From Erythrobacter sp. UBA2510 (GTDB lineage Bacteria; Pseudomonadota; Alphaproteobacteria; Sphingomonadales; Sphingomonadaceae): a stretch of DNA of 10,029 nucleotides. Both the position numbers and the translations under genes were made by a program. The stretch spans positions 10,410 to 20,438 of the forward strand of contig DDNW01000203.1 in the NCBI GenBank assembly GCA_002341345.1, given 5' to 3'. The notes under the pieces were generated by a model that did no database searches, was not told where the DNA came from, and saw only the letters and a program-made list of their open reading frames with translations. Positions 7,983 to 10,029 of the stretch are shown here, piece by piece. How positions within the stretch are numbered: position 1 is the first letter of the stretch; every line of letters begins with the position of its first letter.

Positions 7983-9570
7983 CGCCCGCCTCCATCGGGC
8001 GGATCATACGGTCAATAAATGCGACCTCTTCCTCCGTAATTCCATACTTCTGGTATAGTTTCTTGTCTGTCCATTCCTGAGTCCAGTCTTGTTGAGGTAC
8101 CCAGTGATAAACACCGCGCATGGCGTGCTGGCTAATCTTCCGCAGCGAAACGAGAAACCTTAAGAATGATGTCTGTAGATAACGAGCGGCAATATCCGCC
8201 TGTTCTTTAGATTCGAATGGACCCGCGACGATCCAAGTCTGCGTACAAACCGTTCCTGGCTCTGCGATACTTGGTTTTCCAAGAACCATGTCCGGCAGAA
8301 CGTGCCCTCCGCTATTTCCCGGCCCCGCTTGGGGTGCGAGGACCTTCCAAGAGTCAATGAGATGCGTGTTCTTTTTGATCAAAGAACGCTTGATCGAACC
8401 AGTTCGCCTTCCACTATTCGAGCTTGCGTACACCGTAATCTCGTCGCCGGACGGTTCCTTTGTTTTGAAATCTTTGAAATTTGTTGCAAGGCCAAAAGGT
8501 GTATCGCCCGTCAAGATATCTTCAAAGCTGGGCTCATTGTGCTTTAGCACCTTCTGCAAAATCTTCGCAGCTCTTGCATCCCTGATAAGGACATCGTTTT
8601 CGTCTAGTCTGCGATTGGTTGGACCGATGACCTCTCCGTCACGGATCAGGGTAGTAGCGCAATCACCTTCGTTGTCCCGGTCCCACACAAAATAGCAAAC
8701 GCCACTCTTCAGATCGACACCGGGAAACACTTGAGCAGAATTCGGATAGTCGACCAGATGGCGGACATGCCGATTAGACAGCATTGTTGCCCGGAAATCG
8801 TCCATGCCTCGCCCACCCGCCATCCAACGCGAAGGGATCACCATGCTGATGAAGCGAGGCTCAAGGCGCATCGCTTGCTGGACAAAGAGATGATAAATTG
8901 GGGAATCATTCGTCCCGCCGCCACCGCCTGATAACTGATACGGTGGGTTCCCGATTATGACATCAAATTGCATTCCGCCTCCAAACATCTCCGCAAGCCA
9001 TCCACTCGCCCCATCGGGATGAACAAACGGGTAGGCATAGTTTTCTAATGCCTTCACTCGATCATATGGCTCTTTCCGTGGTGCGCCACATTGGTCGCAC
9101 TTCGTACCGACCCAGTCATGCTCTGTACGTTCGAACCACACATTCCCATCGCCGCTTTCAAACCCACTCGCGACCGAATGCTCACCCAGCGCATTTTTCG
9201 AGCAGTATAGGCTGCGTCGCGCGAGAAGCCCCGTGAGTTGAGTAATGCCGATGCCGAAGACTTGCTCGGTTAGGATATGATCGACGCGAGACTGCAAGTC
9301 GGTAATCTCGTCTTCCAAGCCCTTTATCAGCCGAGAGGTTATCTCGCGCAGAAAAACGCCGGATTTTGTGCAGGGATCGAGAAAACGAACTTTGCTGTCC
9401 GCCCAGATGTTTGCACCGCCATGACTCGCCGCCCAGCCCTCGGCCAACGTATCGAGCATCCGGTTGGCGAACTCAGGCGGCGTGAAAACCTCGTCGTTCG
9501 ATAGGTTAGCGATGCATGTAAGGACATCCGGATTGCGTCCCCGAAGGGAAAGAGGAGTCTGTTCGTTCAT
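7975..9570 (-). CDS. Eco57I-type N6-adenine DNA methyltransferase, 531 aa
   Basis: This enzyme is predicted to methylate adenine in DNA with S-adenosylmethionine, so that host DNA is spared by the linked nuclease-helicase. A motif X-like start SNDEVFTPPEFANRMLD lies at 24-40, a motif I-like FLDPCTKSGVFL at 63-74, and the catalytic motif IV NPPY at 208-211 within FDVIIGNPPYQLSGGGGG. The order X-I-IV followed by a C-terminal half (about 310-530, probably target recognition) fits gamma-class enzymes. Motif I departs from the usual DPACGSG by having TKS in the glycine-rich loop. An insert between I and IV carries CDQCG (C158, C161), possibly part of a small zinc site. The ATG at 9568-9570 overlaps the stop of the upstream gene as ATGA, and the stop at 7975-7977 lies beyond the start of the downstream gene, so all three are coupled. 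It could also be a type IIG-like enzyme in origin, but no nuclease motif is seen in it. Confidence 0.93.
   Translation of the reverse strand: MNEQTPLSLRGRNPDVLTCIANLSNDEVFTPPEFANRMLDTLAEGWAASHGGANIWADSKVRFLDPCTKSGVFLREITSRLIKGLEDEITDLQSRVDHILTEQVFGIGITQLTGLLARRSLYCSKNALGEHSVASGFESGDGNVWFERTEHDWVGTKCDQCGAPRKEPYDRVKALENYAYPFVHPDGASGWLAEMFGGGMQFDVIIGNPPYQLSGGGGGTNDSPIYHLFVQQAMRLEPRFISMVIPSRWMAGGRGMDDFRATMLSNRHVRHLVDYPNSAQVFPGVDLKSGVCYFVWDRDNEGDCATTLIRDGEVIGPTNRRLDENDVLIRDARAAKILQKVLKHNEPSFEDILTGDTPFGLATNFKDFKTKEPSGDEITVYASSNSGRRTGSIKRSLIKKNTHLIDSWKVLAPQAGPGNSGGHVLPDMVLGKPSIAEPGTVCTQTWIVAGPFESKEQADIAARYLQTSFLRFLVSLRKISQHAMRGVYHWVPQQDWTQEWTDKKLYQKYGITEEEVAFIDRMIRPMEAGGE
7989..7993 (-). promoter_or_regulatory. 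Ribosome binding site fixing the GTG start of the helicase-nuclease gene
   Basis: On the - strand, GGAGG lies six bases before the GTG at 7980-7982. It is inside the last codons of the methyltransferase gene and supports the GTG start and reinitiation after the upstream gene. Confidence 0.75.
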
Positions 9571-10029
9571 GCACAGCGGTCCCGGTCACGCGCGGCAAGC
9601 TCGGCCACGTTCATCGGCGGATAGTAGCCCATTGGCTTGAAGATCGGATGATCGCCGGGATCGCGAAATAACGGCAATTCAGCTTTGGCCTTGGCCGCCT
9701 CGGTCAGTGCATCCAGGCGAAAATCGCGGCGCTGAATTTTGCCTTTTCCAAGGTAACCCCATTCGACAATGACGATCGGATCGCCGCTAGCTCCACGCAT
9801 CGACCTGGCATCGCCGTGGATCAAGTTCACGGACAGCACTTCAGAACCGGCGCGATAGAGATCGTCGTCCTCGTCCAGATCGAGATAGGCTGCGAACACC
9901 TCCAGCATGTTGGCACGGCATTCCGCGATATTGTCCGCTAGCAGTTCAATACCGTAGCAGGATGTCAGGGCAACGAGAGCATATTGCCGCTTTTCAAACG
10001 CCGACTTTCCGTATTTCAGTTCAACCGCC
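9567..10029 (-). CDS. DNA methyltransferase-like protein, partial (start beyond the right edge)
   Basis: The frame is open from the right edge to the TGA at 9567-9569 and gives 153 visible residues; an ATG at 9908 is internal. The segment YALVALTSCYGIELLADNI (about nt 9930-9983) resembles the region just after motif I of N6-adenine methyltransferases, where an acidic residue binds the ribose of the cofactor. It is followed by AECRANMLEVF, then LSVNLIHGDARSM, and IVIVEWGYLGKGKIQRRDF, which I recall from short methyltransferase-like proteins linked to such operons. No NPPY or DPPY motif is seen after the post-motif-I block, where a gamma-class enzyme would carry it. It overlaps the next gene by the ATGA junction and should be in the same operon. 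Motif I would lie outside the window, so the class and activity remain uncertain. Confidence 0.72.
   Translation of the reverse strand, partial: AVELKYGKSAFEKRQYALVALTSCYGIELLADNIAECRANMLEVFAAYLDLDEDDDLYRAGSEVLSVNLIHGDARSMRGASGDPIVIVEWGYLGKGKIQRRDFRLDALTEAAKAKAELPLFRDPGDHPIFKPMGYYPPMNVAELAARDRDRCA

Noticed and set aside
9906..9908. ATG at 9908 as the start of the gene at the right edge
   Set aside because: The same frame continues upstream with methyltransferase-like sequence (CYGIELLADN), so this Met is internal.

Overview
The window is a high-GC stretch of a conjugative plasmid or integrative conjugative element, most likely from an alphaproteobacterium. The wording of the relaxase N-terminus and of the TraD/TraI pair reminds me of sphingomonads and erythrobacters, but I cannot confirm that without a database search. 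It has two parts that meet in a short convergent junction at about 5381-5432.

Left part (1-5380, + strand) is conjugation backbone. It holds the 3' end of an F-type coupling protein TraD, a MobF relaxase-helicase TraI whose GTG start overlaps the TraD stop codon by one base, a 222-bp non-coding leader with inverted repeats, and an ArdC-type antirestriction protein with a zincin metallopeptidase domain. TraI nicks and unwinds the transferred strand, TraD brings the relaxase-DNA complex to the type IV secretion channel, and ArdC-type proteins protect incoming DNA from host restriction.

Right part (5433-10029, - strand) is a restriction-modification-like defence cargo with visibly lower GC in places. 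Reading along the - strand it runs: the 3' part of a methyltransferase-like gene that enters from the right edge, a 531-aa Eco57I-type adenine methyltransferase, and an 849-aa protein that appears to fuse an N-terminal GIY-YIG (T5orf172-like) nuclease to a superfamily-2 helicase. The genes are joined by an ATGA overlap and an 8-bp overlap, so they are almost certainly one translationally coupled operon. Its promoter lies beyond the right edge.

The most interesting points are the two-methyltransferase-plus-nuclease/helicase operon and the methyltransferase-like partner that shows no NPPY motif where one would be expected. Also notable are an antirestriction gene sitting tail-to-tail with a restriction system, and the structured leader before ardC. 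No IS element, tRNA, rRNA, CRISPR array or attachment site was recognised.
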